Below, piece after piece: positions 1-10,758 of a stretch of 34,533 nt of DNA. Position 1 is the stretch's first letter. Each line of letters opens with the position of its first letter. The notes below the pieces were generated by a model. That model was not told the origin of the DNA. It was given only the letters and a program-made list of their open reading frames with translations, and ran no database searches. Origin of the DNA: Mycobacterium sp. E3251 (GTDB taxonomy: Bacteria > Actinomycetota > Actinomycetes > Mycobacteriales > Mycobacteriaceae). Location: assembly GCF_001666835.1 (NCBI RefSeq), contig NZ_LZJF01000083.1:1-34533 (forward strand). The letters are read 5' to 3'. The translations under genes and the position numbers were made by a program.

Positions 1-110
1 CAGACCGTGATGGGCGGAAACCACCGGTACAGGGCGGTCACCAGCAGATAACCGACCACCGCAGCGCCGACCACCGCGGCCGTGAGGTCACGTTTGCGGG
101 TCGGGCCCAT
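1..110 (-). CDS. DUF3180 membrane protein, N-terminal part (Rv3605c-like)
   Basis: Only the first 36 or so codons lie in the window; the gene runs off the left edge. The visible protein begins MGPTRKRDLT, followed by an alanine/valine-rich hydrophobic helix at about residues 10-28. This basic start and early membrane helix fit the DUF3180 protein that follows folK in mycobacteria. The ATG shares one base with the folK stop (TGATG), so the gene is probably translated as part of the fol operon. The function of the family is not known to me. The identification rests mainly on position and on the short N-terminal resemblance. Confidence 0.7.
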   Translation of the reverse strand, partial: MGPTRKRDLTAAVVGAAVVGYLLVTALYRWFPPITV

Positions 111-658
111 CAGGTGTCCGGTTCCGGATCCGCCGGGGGACTGCCCGCCCGCTCGAGCGTGAGGCTGGTCAACCGGACGCTTTCCCGGTCGGCCGGTTCC
201 AGTTCGGCGAGCAGGCTCGCGACCGGTCGCGGTCCCTCGCCGACGGTCAGCTGGGCATCGGGGTCGATGGCAAGCCACGGGATCATGACGAAGGCCCGCA
301 AATGGGCCAGCGGGTGCGGCAGCGTCAGGTTGTTCTCGCGGGAGACCACCTCTGTCTCGCCGTAACAGGCGATCAGGTCGACGTCGAGGGTGCGCGGGCC
401 CCAGCGCTCGCCGCGCACGCGTCCCGCCGCCCGCTCGAATTCCTGGGCCCGGCGCAGCCAGCACTGCCCGTCGCACGCCGGATCGTTGGCGATCAGCACC
501 GCGTTGAGAAACGGTGCCTGATCGACCCGGCCCCACGGATCGGTCTCGTACACCGGGGATACCGCCAGCACCTTCTCGCCCAGCCCGTCGACGACCGACT
601 GCAGACGCGCCAACCGGTCGCCCAGGTTGGAGCCGATGGACAGCACCACCCAAGTCAT
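110..658 (-). CDS. folK: 2-amino-4-hydroxy-6-hydroxymethyldihydropteridine pyrophosphokinase
   Basis: FolK transfers pyrophosphate from ATP to 6-hydroxymethyl-7,8-dihydropterin, the step before dihydropteroate synthase in cytosolic folate synthesis. The 182-residue product begins MTWVVLSIGSNLGDR and contains the family signature RWGPRTLDVDLI with its paired aspartates, followed by LTLPHPLAHLRAFV. The start is placed at 658 because the recognisable protein begins there and the ATG overlaps the stop of a 27-codon mini-ORF (ATGA). An in-frame upstream ATG at 679 would add seven residues unlike the family. It is the last fol gene of the operon and is followed by the DUF3180 gene with a one-base overlap. 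Coupled translation from folB through the mini-ORF is likely. Confidence 0.95.
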   Translation of the reverse strand: MTWVVLSIGSNLGDRLARLQSVVDGLGEKVLAVSPVYETDPWGRVDQAPFLNAVLIANDPACDGQCWLRRAQEFERAAGRVRGERWGPRTLDVDLIACYGETEVVSRENNLTLPHPLAHLRAFVMIPWLAIDPDAQLTVGEGPRPVASLLAELEPADRESVRLTSLTLERAGSPPADPEPDT

Positions 659-738
659 CGGCGCCGCTCTCCCCCGCAAGCGGGCGGTACCCCCATGACC
701 CCGGCTACGCCGGCGTCATCGTCGTCGTCGCGGGTCAT
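655..738 (-). repeat. MIRU-like insert encoding a 27-codon mini-ORF
   Basis: Between folB and folK lies an open frame beginning [10 protein letters not shown] and ending GGERRR. Its ATG (738-736) overlaps the folB stop as ATGA, and its TGA (657-655) overlaps the folK ATG, again as ATGA. The insert therefore duplicates the ATGA junction and stays in a translatable register. It contains the hairpin CCCGCTTGCGGG (minus strand). Mycobacterial interspersed repetitive units are known to insert at overlapping stop/start codons inside operons with exactly this design. The assignment comes from architecture; I could not search for other copies. Confidence 0.72.
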
Positions 739-1136
739 AGGCGCCGCTCCGCCGGGACCACCGAACCGCGACCGCCGCGCCGCGACCGCCGCACCACCAC
801 CGCGACGTCGGCGAACTGCTGCGGGATCGGGGCCTGCGGCTTGTGCACCACCACCTCGACGGCGTGCACTCTGTCGTCTTCCATCACCCGGTCGGCGATC
901 TCGCCCCCGACCGCTTCTATCAAGTTGCGCGGCGGCCCGGCCACCACGTCGGCCGCCAGTTCGGCCAGGGCGGCGTAGTCGTAGGTGTCGGCCAGCTCGT
1001 CGCTGGCCGCGGCCCCGGCGAGGTCGATCCACACCGTCATATCGAGAACAAAGTCTTGCCCGTCCGCCCGCTCGTGATCGAAAACTCCGTGTCGTCCACG
1101 AATCGTCAACCCCCGCAATTCGATTCGATCAGCCAT
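735..1136 (-). CDS. folB: Dihydroneopterin aldolase
   Basis: FolB cleaves 7,8-dihydroneopterin to 6-hydroxymethyldihydropterin and glycolaldehyde. The 133-residue product starts [22 protein letters not shown] and keeps the expected active-site residues: Glu22, Tyr54, Glu74 in the [11 protein letters not shown] helix, and Lys99 in VHKPQAPI. The length equals that of M. tuberculosis FolB. The ATG at 1136 overlaps the end of folP by eight bases. Upstream in-frame codons lie inside folP and give no family-like sequence. The stop overlaps the following mini-ORF as ATGA. The C-terminal 20 residues are arginine/glycine rich. Confidence 0.96.
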   Translation of the reverse strand: MADRIELRGLTIRGRHGVFDHERADGQDFVLDMTVWIDLAGAAASDELADTYDYAALAELAADVVAGPPRNLIEAVGGEIADRVMEDDRVHAVEVVVHKPQAPIPQQFADVAVVVRRSRRGGRGSVVPAERRL

Positions 1137-1968
1137 CGTCTCCAGCCGTCTGCTGCGTTCCCTGCGTCCAGGCCCCCACCACCTTGAGGGCGTCGGCCGT
1201 GGCCCGCACGTCGTGCACGCGAACACCCCACGCCCCGCACAGGGCTGCCAGCGCGGAGATCACCGCCGTCGCCGTCTCACGACCCGCGGGGGGGCGCGGC
1301 GAGCCATCCGGCCCGGCTAACAACGTACCGAGGAACCGTTTGCGCGATGCGCCCAGGAGCACCGGGATTCCGGTGGCGACCAGCTGCGGCAACGCACGCA
1401 GCAGCGCCCAATTGTGTTGACCCGTCTTGGCGAACCCGAGTCCCGGGTCGATCACGAGGTTGGCGGCGTCGACGCCCGCGGCCACCGCGGCGTCGACGCT
1501 GGCGAGTAGCTCGCCGCGCACTTCGGCGACCACGTCGTCGTAGTGCGGGGCCGCATGCGGGCGCTCGGCCGACACGGACCGCCAATGCATCAGCACCCAG
1601 GGCACCCCGGCGTCGGCCAGCAGTGGCGCCATCGCGGGATCGGCGCGTCCCCCCGACACATCGTTGACGATCCGCGCACCGTTCTGCAGCGCCGCTCGCG
1701 CGACGTCCGCGTGCATGGTGTCGATGCTCACCGTGATTCCCTCTGCCACAAGCTCTTTGACGACAGGGATCACCCGAGAGATCTCGACCCGGGAGTCGAT
1801 CCGGGTGGCACCGGGCCGAGTCGACTCCCCCCCGACATCCACGATGTCCGCGCCGTCGGCGGCGAGTGCCAGTCCGTGCGCCACCGCGTTGCCGGTGTCG
1901 AGATAGCGGCCGCCATCGGAGAACGAGTCGTCGGTGACGTTCAGGACTCCCATAACCCGCACAGGCAC
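1129..1968 (-). CDS. folP1: Dihydropteroate synthase
   Basis: FolP condenses hydroxymethyldihydropterin pyrophosphate with p-aminobenzoate and is the sulfonamide and PAS-related target. Pterin-binding motifs appear in order: [15 protein letters not shown] near the N-terminus, [42 protein letters not shown] and the terminal RVHDVRA. The 279-residue length from GTG at 1968 nearly equals M. tuberculosis FolP1. The GTG lies five bases after the folE stop, with a weak purine-rich AAGTGAG upstream. Another GTG at 1962 and an ATG at 2019 inside folE are possible but fit less well. It overlaps folB by eight bases. Confidence 0.95.
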   Translation of the reverse strand: MPVRVMGVLNVTDDSFSDGGRYLDTGNAVAHGLALAADGADIVDVGGESTRPGATRIDSRVEISRVIPVVKELVAEGITVSIDTMHADVARAALQNGARIVNDVSGGRADPAMAPLLADAGVPWVLMHWRSVSAERPHAAPHYDDVVAEVRGELLASVDAAVAAGVDAANLVIDPGLGFAKTGQHNWALLRALPQLVATGIPVLLGASRKRFLGTLLAGPDGSPRPPAGRETATAVISALAALCGAWGVRVHDVRATADALKVVGAWTQGTQQTAGDDG

Positions 1969-1972
1969 CGAC

Positions 1973-2587
1973 TCACTTACGCAGGATGAGATCGAGGGCT
2001 TCGGATCGGGAAGCGGCATTGGTCTTGAAAAGTCCACGCACCGCCGAGGTCGTCGTGGTCGCACCGGGCTTGCGAACCCCGCGCATGGCCATGCACAGGT
2101 GCTCGGCCTCGATCACGACGATCACGCCCCGCGGATTGAGTTTCTTCATCAGGGCGTCGGCGATCTGGCTGGTCAGCCGTTCCTGCACCTGCGGCCGCTT
2201 GGCGTAAAGGTCGACCAGCCGCGCGATCTTCGACAGGCCGGTGACCCGTCCGTCGGCGCCGGGGATGTAGCCGACATGGGCCACACCATGGAAAGACACC
2301 AGGTGGTGCTCGCAGGTGGAGTACAGCGGGATTTCCTTGACCAACACCAGCTCGTCGTGTTCCTCGTCGAACATCGTGTTGAGCACGCTGTCGGGGTCGG
2401 TGTAAAGGCCGGCGAACATCTCCTGGTAAGCGCGGGCGACACGAGCCGGCGTTTCCCGCAGGCCGTGGCGGTCCGGATCCTCGCCGACCGCGTACAGCAA
2501 TTCGCGAACCGCGGCTTCGGCACGCGCCTGGTCGAACACCCGGATGGCGGTAGCGGCGGTGTCCGGCCCCAAATCCGTCACGGCCAT
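1973..2587 (-). CDS. folE: GTP cyclohydrolase I
   Basis: FolE converts GTP to 7,8-dihydroneopterin triphosphate, the first committed step of folate synthesis, in a zinc-dependent homodecamer. The 204-residue protein carries the zinc ligands Cys92 and His95 in YSTCEHHL and Cys165 in [10 protein letters not shown]. It also has the substrate-loop sequence [23 protein letters not shown] and the C-terminal [11 protein letters not shown]. The ATG at 2587 gives a length typical for mycobacteria. It follows ftsH by 15 bases and precedes folP by about five, so co-transcription with both is very likely. Confidence 0.97.
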   Translation of the reverse strand: MAVTDLGPDTAATAIRVFDQARAEAAVRELLYAVGEDPDRHGLRETPARVARAYQEMFAGLYTDPDSVLNTMFDEEHDELVLVKEIPLYSTCEHHLVSFHGVAHVGYIPGADGRVTGLSKIARLVDLYAKRPQVQERLTSQIADALMKKLNPRGVIVVIEAEHLCMAMRGVRKPGATTTTSAVRGLFKTNAASRSEALDLILRK

Positions 2588-2602
2588 CGAATCCTCCGTT
2601 CG

Positions 2603-4963
<2,361 letters not shown>

Positions 4964-4996
4964 CAATCATCGGCCTCGCCGGCCAGGTCCTTCCCC

Positions 4997-5023
4997 GATA
5001 TACACGCAGCTAGAAAAGTCCAG
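4997..5023 (-). promoter_or_regulatory. Possible ftsH promoter
   Basis: On the minus strand, CTGGAC (5023-5018) and TATATC (5002-4997) stand 15 bases apart about 35-60 bases upstream of the ftsH ATG. They resemble SigA-type -35 and -10 boxes with a short spacer. The rest of the 264-base gap up to 5227 shows no gene I can support. The call is motif-based and weak. Confidence 0.25.
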
Positions 5024-5227
5024 GTTACCGCTAGTGGCGATCGCCAGCTCCGGCAGAGCCGGAGCGCAGCGGGTCGCCACCGTTGTCGTAGTGGTCATCG
5101 TCAGCCCGGCCGAGCCGGTGCTGGGGGTTGCCACCATTCTGTGGATATAACGACCGGGGGTTCCCTCCGGGCACGCCGAGCGTCGCGCCAGCGTGACGTT
5201 CGGTGGGCGGACCTGTCGGGTCTCCCA

Positions 5228-5644
5228 TCATTCGTAATAGCGGGCCTCCACCACGTTGCCGTCCGGATCGGTGAAGTAGTACCCCTGCGGCGCCCAGCCG
5301 CGGGCGCCGTAGCTGCGACTCAACCGCGCGCTCGTGTCCACTCCCTCGGCTTGCAGGCGCTGATCCAGCGCCTCGTACTCGGCCTTCGACAATGCGAGGC
5401 AAACGTGATTCACCGGGTGCCCGGCGCTGCCCCGCGTCCGTGTCATCGACTCGGTGGCATCGGCGGCGGCATGCGGCATCAGGTCGATGATCGAGTCCTC
5501 ACACACCCGCACGCTGGGGAACGGCGCATCGCCGGCCTCGAACTCGGCAAACCGCACCGGCCCCAAACCAACCACCCTGGTGTAGAAATCCATCGACGCA
5601 CGCGGATCTCCCGTCCATAGGACGACGTGGTCGAGCCGCTTCAT
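5228..5644 (-). CDS. Glyoxalase/bleomycin-resistance (VOC) family protein
   Basis: This is a 138-residue single VOC-fold protein. It begins MKRLDHVVLWTGDP and contains DFYTRVVGLGPVRF, then NHVCLAL in the second half and ends with YYFTDPDGNVVEARYYE. The two His residues in DHVV and NHVC and the Glu in VVEARYYE sit where VOC enzymes place metal ligands. The substrate cannot be told; family members include dioxygenases, isomerases, glyoxalases and antibiotic-binding proteins. ATG at 5644 directly precedes the conserved start; GTG at 5656 is an alternative. It is divergent from ephA across about 130 bases and stands where M. tuberculosis carries the espA-espC-espD region. Confidence 0.85.
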   Translation of the reverse strand: MKRLDHVVLWTGDPRASMDFYTRVVGLGPVRFAEFEAGDAPFPSVRVCEDSIIDLMPHAAADATESMTRTRGSAGHPVNHVCLALSKAEYEALDQRLQAEGVDTSARLSRSYGARGWAPQGYYFTDPDGNVVEARYYE

Positions 5645-5776
5645 CTCCGGGTTCACCTGCTTTCGGTCGTGCGAGCACTCACGGCGATATCTACCAGGGA
5701 CCAAAGCCATTGGAATGCAAATCGCGATCAAACGCGAATACTTCTCAGCCCGCGGGCGGTGTGCTTTGGTGACAGG

Positions 5777-6745
5777 GTGCTCAAATCAACCGAACGGTTA
5801 GTCGAGACCAACGGTGTGCGGCTGCGGGTTGTCGAGGCGGGAGAACGCGGCGCGCCAGTGGTGATCTTGGCCCACGGCTTTCCCGAGCTGGCCTATTCGT
5901 GGCGCCACCAGATACCGGTCCTCGCCGAGGCCGGCTACCACGTGCTGGCACCGGACCAGCGCGGCTACGGCGGCTCCTCTCGCCCGGACGCCATCGAGGC
6001 TTACGACATTCACCAGCTGACGGCCGACCTGGTCGGCCTGCTCGACGATGTCGGCGCCGAACGCGCCGTCTGGATCGGACACGACTGGGGCGCCGCCGTG
6101 GTGTGGAATGCGCCGCTGCTGCACCCGGATCGGGTCGCGGCCGTCGCCGGGCTCAGCGTCCCGGCGGTGCCCCGCTCGCACGTCGCGCCGACGAAGGCGT
6201 GGCGCAAGATGCTCGGCGACAAGTTCTTTTACATCCTGTACTTCCAGGAGCCCGGCGTCGCCGACGCGGAGCTCAACGGTGATCCCGCCCGCACGATCCG
6301 CCGGATGCTGGGCGGCCTGCGCACGTCGGGCGACCCGCTCTCCGCGGCACGCATGGTGGCGCCCGGTCCCGAGGGATTCATCGAACGCCTTCCCGAACCG
6401 GATCGGTTGCCGGACTGGCTCAGCCAGGACGAGCTCGACCAATACATCAGCGAGTTTTCCCGCACCGGATTCACCGGCGGCCTGAACTGGTATCGCAACT
6501 TCGACCGCAACTGGGAGACCACCCCTGAACTCGCCGACGCGAAAATCACTGTGCCGGCGCTCTTTATCGGTGGGACGGCCGATCCGGTGTTGACGTTCAC
6601 CCGCGCCGACCGCGCGTCGCAGTTGATCACCGGCCCCTACCGTCAGGTCATGATCGACGGCGCGGGGCACTGGCTGCAGCAGGAGCGCCCGAACGAGGTG
6701 AACGCGGCCCTACTGGACTTCCTCAACGAATTGGAGCTGCGATGA
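5777..6745 (+). CDS. ephA: Alpha/beta-hydrolase epoxide hydrolase
   Basis: EphA-type enzymes open epoxides to vicinal diols through a covalent Asp-ester intermediate. The 322-residue product matches the length of M. tuberculosis EphA (Rv3617). It shows the oxyanion motif HGFPE (33-37), the nucleophile Asp103 in IGHDWG, a cap domain containing the FTGGLNWYRN region with its likely tyrosine acid, Asp269 in GTADPV and the catalytic His298 in DGAGHW. GTG at 5777 gives this length; longer in-frame starts add unrelated sequence. The stop overlaps the next start as ATGA. It is the first gene of a three-gene operon with a flavin-dependent oxidoreductase and an alcohol dehydrogenase. Confidence 0.95.
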   Translation: MLKSTERLVETNGVRLRVVEAGERGAPVVILAHGFPELAYSWRHQIPVLAEAGYHVLAPDQRGYGGSSRPDAIEAYDIHQLTADLVGLLDDVGAERAVWIGHDWGAAVVWNAPLLHPDRVAAVAGLSVPAVPRSHVAPTKAWRKMLGDKFFYILYFQEPGVADAELNGDPARTIRRMLGGLRTSGDPLSAARMVAPGPEGFIERLPEPDRLPDWLSQDELDQYISEFSRTGFTGGLNWYRNFDRNWETTPELADAKITVPALFIGGTADPVLTFTRADRASQLITGPYRQVMIDGAGHWLQQERPNEVNAALLDFLNELELR

Positions 6746-7929
6746 GCGCCCCCCTGCGCTTCGGTGTCTTCATCACACCGTTTCACCCGATCGGCCAATC
6801 GCCAACGGTGGCCTTGGAATACGACATGGAACGCGTGGTCGCGCTGGATCGCCTCGGCTTCGACGAAGCGTGGTTCGGCGAGCACCACTCCGGTGGCTAC
6901 GAACTGATTTCCTGCCCCGAAGTTTTCATCGCGGCCGCGGCCGAGCGGACGAAGCACATCCGGTTGGGCACCGGAGTGGTTTCGCTGCCCTACCACCATC
7001 CGCTGATGGTGGCCGACCGCTGGGTGTTGCTCGACCACCTCACCCGCGGCCGGGTCATGTTCGGCACCGGCCCGGGCGCGCTGCCCTCGGACGCCTACAT
7101 GATGGGCATCGACCCGGTCGATCAACGACACATGATGCAGGAGTCGCTGGAAGCGATCCTCGCGCTGTTCCGCGCCGGGCCCTCCGAGCGGATAGACCGC
7201 CATGCCGACTGGTTCACCCTGCGTGACGCGCAGTTGCATATTCGGCCCTACACCTGGCCCTACCCCGAAATATCCACGGCGGCAATGATTTCGCCGTCCG
7301 GGCCGCGGCTTGCGGGTACGCTGGGCACGTCATTGTTGTCGCTGTCGATGTCCGTGCCCGGCGGCTACGCCGCTCTGGAAACCACCTGGGACGTGGTGCG
7401 CGAGCAGGCCGCCAAAGTCGGCCGGGACGAGCCCAATCGGTCCGACTGGCGTGTTCTGAGCATCATGCACATCGCGGACAGCCGCGAGCAGGCCATCGAC
7501 GATTGCACGTACGGGTTGCAGGATTTCGCCAACTACTTCGGCGCCGCGGGTTTCGTCCCGTTGGCCAACGCCGTGGAGGGCGCCCAGACGCCGCATGAGT
7601 TCGTCGAGGACTACGCGGCCAAGGGTAATTGCTGCATAGGCACCCCCGACGACGCGATCGCCCACATCGAAGACCTGCTCGACCGCTCAGGCGGGTTCGG
7701 CACGCTGCTGATGCTGGGCCACGACTGGGCATCACCCGAGGCGACGTACCACTGCTACGACCTGATGGCGCGCAAGGTGATTCCCCATTTCAAGGGCCAG
7801 CTCGAGGCGGCGCGTTCGTCGCACGACTGGGCAAAGGGCAACCGCGACCAGTTGATCGGCCGAGCGGGTGAGGCCGTGGTCAAAGCCATCACCGAGCATG
7901 TTGAGGAGCAGAAGGGCGGGCAAAGCTGA
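6742..7929 (+). CDS. LLM-class flavin-dependent oxidoreductase (Rv3618-like)
   Basis: This 395-residue protein belongs to the bacterial luciferase-like monooxygenase superfamily, a TIM-barrel fold that uses FMN or F420. Recognisable segments are RFGVFITPFHP at the N-terminus, LDRLGFDEAWFGEHHSGGYE, IRLGTGVVSLPYHHPLMVADR and GRVMFGTGPGALPSDA. All are typical of the alkanal-monooxygenase-like branch and are collinear with Rv3618. The start ATG lies within the ephA stop (ATGA), and the stop shares a base with the following dehydrogenase start (TGATG), so all three are probably translationally coupled. The substrate is unknown. Pairing with an epoxide hydrolase suggests oxygenation followed by epoxide opening, which is inference. 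Confidence 0.92.
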   Translation: MSAPLRFGVFITPFHPIGQSPTVALEYDMERVVALDRLGFDEAWFGEHHSGGYELISCPEVFIAAAAERTKHIRLGTGVVSLPYHHPLMVADRWVLLDHLTRGRVMFGTGPGALPSDAYMMGIDPVDQRHMMQESLEAILALFRAGPSERIDRHADWFTLRDAQLHIRPYTWPYPEISTAAMISPSGPRLAGTLGTSLLSLSMSVPGGYAALETTWDVVREQAAKVGRDEPNRSDWRVLSIMHIADSREQAIDDCTYGLQDFANYFGAAGFVPLANAVEGAQTPHEFVEDYAAKGNCCIGTPDDAIAHIEDLLDRSGGFGTLLMLGHDWASPEATYHCYDLMARKVIPHFKGQLEAARSSHDWAKGNRDQLIGRAGEAVVKAITEHVEEQKGGQS

Positions 7930-8942
7930 TGCGCGCCGCGGTACTGCGAGACGGACGGATGGTCTACCGGGACGACGTCCCGGAGCCCGTGCCCGAGGCA
8001 GGGCAGGTGCTCGTCGGCGTGCGGGCGTGCGGGATCTGCGGGTCCGACCTGCATTTCGCCGCTCACGGCGCGCAGGTGCTGGAAATGAGCAACCGAGTGG
8101 CCGCCGGTGCGGGCGGCATGCACGTCGACCTGGACCACGACGTCTTCATGGGACACGAGTTCAGCGCCGAGGTGCTCGAGGCCGGACCCGACACCGAAAC
8201 CCACCCGCCGGGAACGCTGGTCACCTCGCTTCCGGTCTTGCTGTCCGCCAAGGGCGTGGAGCCAATCGTGTACAGCAACAGCACAATCGGCGGCTACGCC
8301 GAACGAATGCTGCTCTCGGCGCCGCTCCTGCTGCCCATCCCGAACGGCTTGGACTTCAAACACGCGGCCCTGACTGAACCTATGGCGGTGGGGTTGCACG
8401 CCGTCAACAAGTCCAACATTGCGCCCGGCGAGACGGCGCTGGTCATCGGCTGCGGTCCGATCGGCATCGCGATCATCGCGGCGCTTCGTGCGCGTGGCGT
8501 CGAAGACATTGTCGCGGCGGATTTTTCGCCGAAGCGGCGCGAACTCGCCACCGCCATGGGCGCCCATCGGGTGCTCGATGCCGCACAGGGTTCGCCGTTC
8601 GACTCGGTCAAACCCGCGGTCGTGTTCGAGGCGGTCGGAGTGCCGGGGATCATCGACGACGTGTTGCTTCGGGCCCGGCCCGGCGCCCGGTTGGTAGTGG
8701 CCGGTGTGTGCATGCAGCCCGACACCGTGCATCCATTCTTCGCGATTGCCAAAGAGATCAGTGTTCAGTTCGTACTCGCCTACACCCCGGAGGAGTTCAC
8801 CGACTCGCTGCGTGCGCTGGCCGAGGGCGACATCGACGCGACCCCGCTGATCACCGGCGAGGTCGGCCTCGACGGGGTCGGCGCGGCCTTTGACGACCTC
8901 GCCGACCCCGAGCGACACTGCAAAGTCCTCGTCACTCCTTAG
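7929..8942 (+). CDS. Zinc-binding medium-chain alcohol dehydrogenase, lacking the structural-zinc loop
   Basis: A 337-residue MDR-family dehydrogenase. The catalytic zinc site is visible as Cys37 in CGICGSDLH and His76-Glu77 in MGHEF. The nucleotide-binding motif GCGPIG is at 174-179, followed by an acidic residue in VAADFS, which suggests NAD preference. The four-cysteine structural-zinc lobe usual near residues 90-120 is absent; that stretch has no cysteine. The ATG shares a base with the previous stop, making it the third gene of the ephA operon. It could oxidise the diol or alcohol made by its neighbours. The gene ends four bases before the convergent esx gene. I do not recall it at this place in M. 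tuberculosis. Confidence 0.9.
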   Translation: MRAAVLRDGRMVYRDDVPEPVPEAGQVLVGVRACGICGSDLHFAAHGAQVLEMSNRVAAGAGGMHVDLDHDVFMGHEFSAEVLEAGPDTETHPPGTLVTSLPVLLSAKGVEPIVYSNSTIGGYAERMLLSAPLLLPIPNGLDFKHAALTEPMAVGLHAVNKSNIAPGETALVIGCGPIGIAIIAALRARGVEDIVAADFSPKRRELATAMGAHRVLDAAQGSPFDSVKPAVVFEAVGVPGIIDDVLLRARPGARLVVAGVCMQPDTVHPFFAIAKEISVQFVLAYTPEEFTDSLRALAEGDIDATPLITGEVGLDGVGAAFDDLADPERHCKVLVTP

Positions 8943-8946
8943 GTCG

Positions 8947-9231
8947 TCAGGCCCAGCTGGAGCCGACGGCGCTGTCGGTGCTGGCCATGTTGCTGCCGGC
9001 GCTCTGCACCTTCTGCCCGTGCGCGTTGGCCTGCTCGTAGATCACCTGGAAGTTGCGGCCCAACTGGGTGATGAACTCCTGGCAGGCCACCGAACCGGCG
9101 CCGCCCCAGAAGTCCCCGGCCGCAAGCACATCGCGGATGATGGCCTGGTGCTCGGCCTCCAGAGACGCGGCCTGGGCGCGGATCAAGGCACCGTGGGCGT
9201 CGACATCGCCGAACTGGTAGTTGATGGTCAT
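8947..9231 (-). CDS. esxV: WXG100 ESX protein, EsxV/EsxN-like
   Basis: A 94-residue small secreted protein of the Mtb9.9 subfamily (EsxI/L/N/O/V), beginning MTINYQFGDVDAHG. It has the central turn motif FWGGAGS (Trp-x-Gly) between two helices and ends DSAVGSSWA. Such proteins form four-helix heterodimers with their operon partner and are exported by a type VII system; this subfamily is related to the ESX-5 locus pair. The ATG at 9231 gives the exact family length. It lies 29 bases downstream of the esxW-like partner. The symbol follows position next to the Rv3618-like gene; paralogues are too alike for sequence to name it. Confidence 0.9.
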   Translation of the reverse strand: MTINYQFGDVDAHGALIRAQAASLEAEHQAIIRDVLAAGDFWGGAGSVACQEFITQLGRNFQVIYEQANAHGQKVQSAGSNMASTDSAVGSSWA

Positions 9232-9260
9232 CGTTGATCGTCTCCTGTGTTGTTGGTGGG

Positions 9261-9557
9261 CTAGCTGCCCAGGATCTGTTGTGACGCCTGCTCTTGTTGC
9301 TCGTAGTTGTTCGCGTCGCGAACCAGCCCGTCGCGGACGCCGTGCAGCATGTTGACGATGTTGCGGAATGCCTGATCGACCTGGCCCATGGTGTCGTACG
9401 AGGTGGCCTGCGCCTGACCGCTCCAGCCGGAGCCGGCGATGTTCATCGAGGATGCCCACATCTTGCGAGCCTCGTCCTCAACCGTCTGGGCGTGCACCTC
9501 GAAGCGGCCCGCCATCGCCCGCATTTCGTGCGGGTCGGTCATGAATCGTGTTGTCAT
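9261..9557 (-). CDS. esxW: WXG100 ESX protein, EsxW/QILSS-family
   Basis: A 98-residue protein of the EsxJ/K/M/P/W group. It begins [20 protein letters not shown], has the turn motif GSGWSGQA, and ends with [14 protein letters not shown]. The YxxxE in YEQQE fits the type VII secretion signal. QILGS replaces the QILSS seen in M. tuberculosis. A strong ribosome site (AAGGAG) precedes the ATG at 9557. It should pair with the neighbouring EsxV-like protein and be co-exported. It is followed at 9231 by its partner and preceded by the PPE gene, the usual order PE-PPE-esx-esx on this strand. Confidence 0.92.
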   Translation of the reverse strand: MTTRFMTDPHEMRAMAGRFEVHAQTVEDEARKMWASSMNIAGSGWSGQAQATSYDTMGQVDQAFRNIVNMLHGVRDGLVRDANNYEQQEQASQQILGS

Positions 9558-9630
9558 TACATGTCTCCTTCGAAAGTTGTTGTCACGTTGGAAGTTCGGC
9601 TACCGAAGCGTTCAGATTTTCTCCTTCCCG

Positions 9631-10728
9631 TCATCCGACCACGCGCGGCAATACGCTGGCGGGAGCCGGCATGGTGGCGCCGAATCCCCGCATCTCCATG
9701 CCACCCGTTTGGGCCGCGGAGCTATGCGGGGGTCTCAGCATCCGAGCCGCCGCGCCGGCGCCCGCCAAGGGAGCACCGGTCGGTGCGGCGGCCTCGGGGG
9801 TCGCCGCGGTCCAGCTCGGCGGCACCGAAAGACCTCCGACCGGAGCGGCCTGCCCCATTGCCGCCGCCGGCATCAGCCGCGCCGGCGCCATCCGCTCCGG
9901 TGCAGTCATCAAGGGTTCGGCGGGGATGAAGCGTGCGGGCATCCCAGCCGGGGAAAATGCCCCGGATGCGGGCATGGCGCTCGCGAATCCCGCAGTGGGC
10001 GCGGCCATCCCGGCCACTCCCGACATGGCGGCGCCGCCAGCCTGCCCGAACGGCATGCCGAGCAGGTCGGAAAAACTGCTGACCGCCGATGGGAAGCTGC
10101 TGGCCAGCGACGACGCGGACGAATTGAGCGTTGACGGCAGCCCCATGGTCGCTTGCATGTTGGCCTCACCCGCCGCCATGGTGCTGGCCGCGACTCCGCC
10201 GGGATTGGTGGTGGGCGGGGCGACCATCATGGGCGCCAGCATGGCCGCCGCCGCAGAGGAGCCGGCGTAGGCGTACATGGCCATCGCGTCCTGGGCCCAC
10301 ATCTCGCCGTACTGCGCTTCGGTGGCCGCGATAGCCGGTGTGTTGATGCCCAGGAAGTTGGTCGCGATGAGCTGCATCAGCAAGGCGCGGTTGGCTGCGA
10401 TCGCCGGCGGGGGCACGGTGGCCGCAAACGCCACCTCATGCGCGACGGCCGCTGCGGTCGCCTGCATCCCCGCCTGCTCGGCCTGCGCCGCCGTGGCGTG
10501 CATCCAGGCCACGTATGGGGCTGCGGCGGCCGCCATCGCTTCCGACGAAGGGCCCTGCCAGGCGGCATCGGTGAGCTCGAGGATCACCGTTCCGTAGCTC
10601 GTCGCGGCTGAACGCAACTCCGCGGCGAGTCCCTCCCACGCCGTCGCCGCCGCCAGCATCGACACCGGGCCCGGGCCCGCGTACATCAGGCCCGAATTGA
10701 CCTCCGGGGGCATCGCACCGAAATCCAT
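9631..10728 (-). CDS. PPE protein, PPE-SVP subfamily (PPE65-like)
   Basis: A 365-residue PPE protein. The N-terminal ~180-residue PPE domain begins [20 protein letters not shown] and has the WxG turn (AWQGPSS) and the conserved [22 protein letters not shown] segment. The C-terminal part is rich in Ala, Met and Pro and carries the SVP signature [15 protein letters not shown] proteins dock on a PE partner and are exported to the cell surface, mostly by ESX-5. The ATG at 10728 follows a GGAAGG ribosome site. Its likely partner is the long PE protein 30 bases upstream. The C-terminus is unusually rich in methionine/proline and shows a repeated MPA/AxMP character. Confidence 0.94.
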   Translation of the reverse strand: MDFGAMPPEVNSGLMYAGPGPVSMLAAATAWEGLAAELRSAATSYGTVILELTDAAWQGPSSEAMAAAAAPYVAWMHATAAQAEQAGMQATAAAVAHEVAFAATVPPPAIAANRALLMQLIATNFLGINTPAIAATEAQYGEMWAQDAMAMYAYAGSSAAAAMLAPMMVAPPTTNPGGVAASTMAAGEANMQATMGLPSTLNSSASSLASSFPSAVSSFSDLLGMPFGQAGGAAMSGVAGMAAPTAGFASAMPASGAFSPAGMPARFIPAEPLMTAPERMAPARLMPAAAMGQAAPVGGLSVPPSWTAATPEAAAPTGAPLAGAGAAARMLRPPHSSAAQTGGMEMRGFGATMPAPASVLPRVVG

Positions 10729-10758
10729 GACTACCTTCCTTTTCTCTATGTCGTTTCG

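Noticed and set aside
658..679. Upstream ATG giving FolK seven more residues
   Set aside because: It lies inside the MIRU-like insert, and the ATG at 658 is coupled by ATGA and starts the conserved protein.
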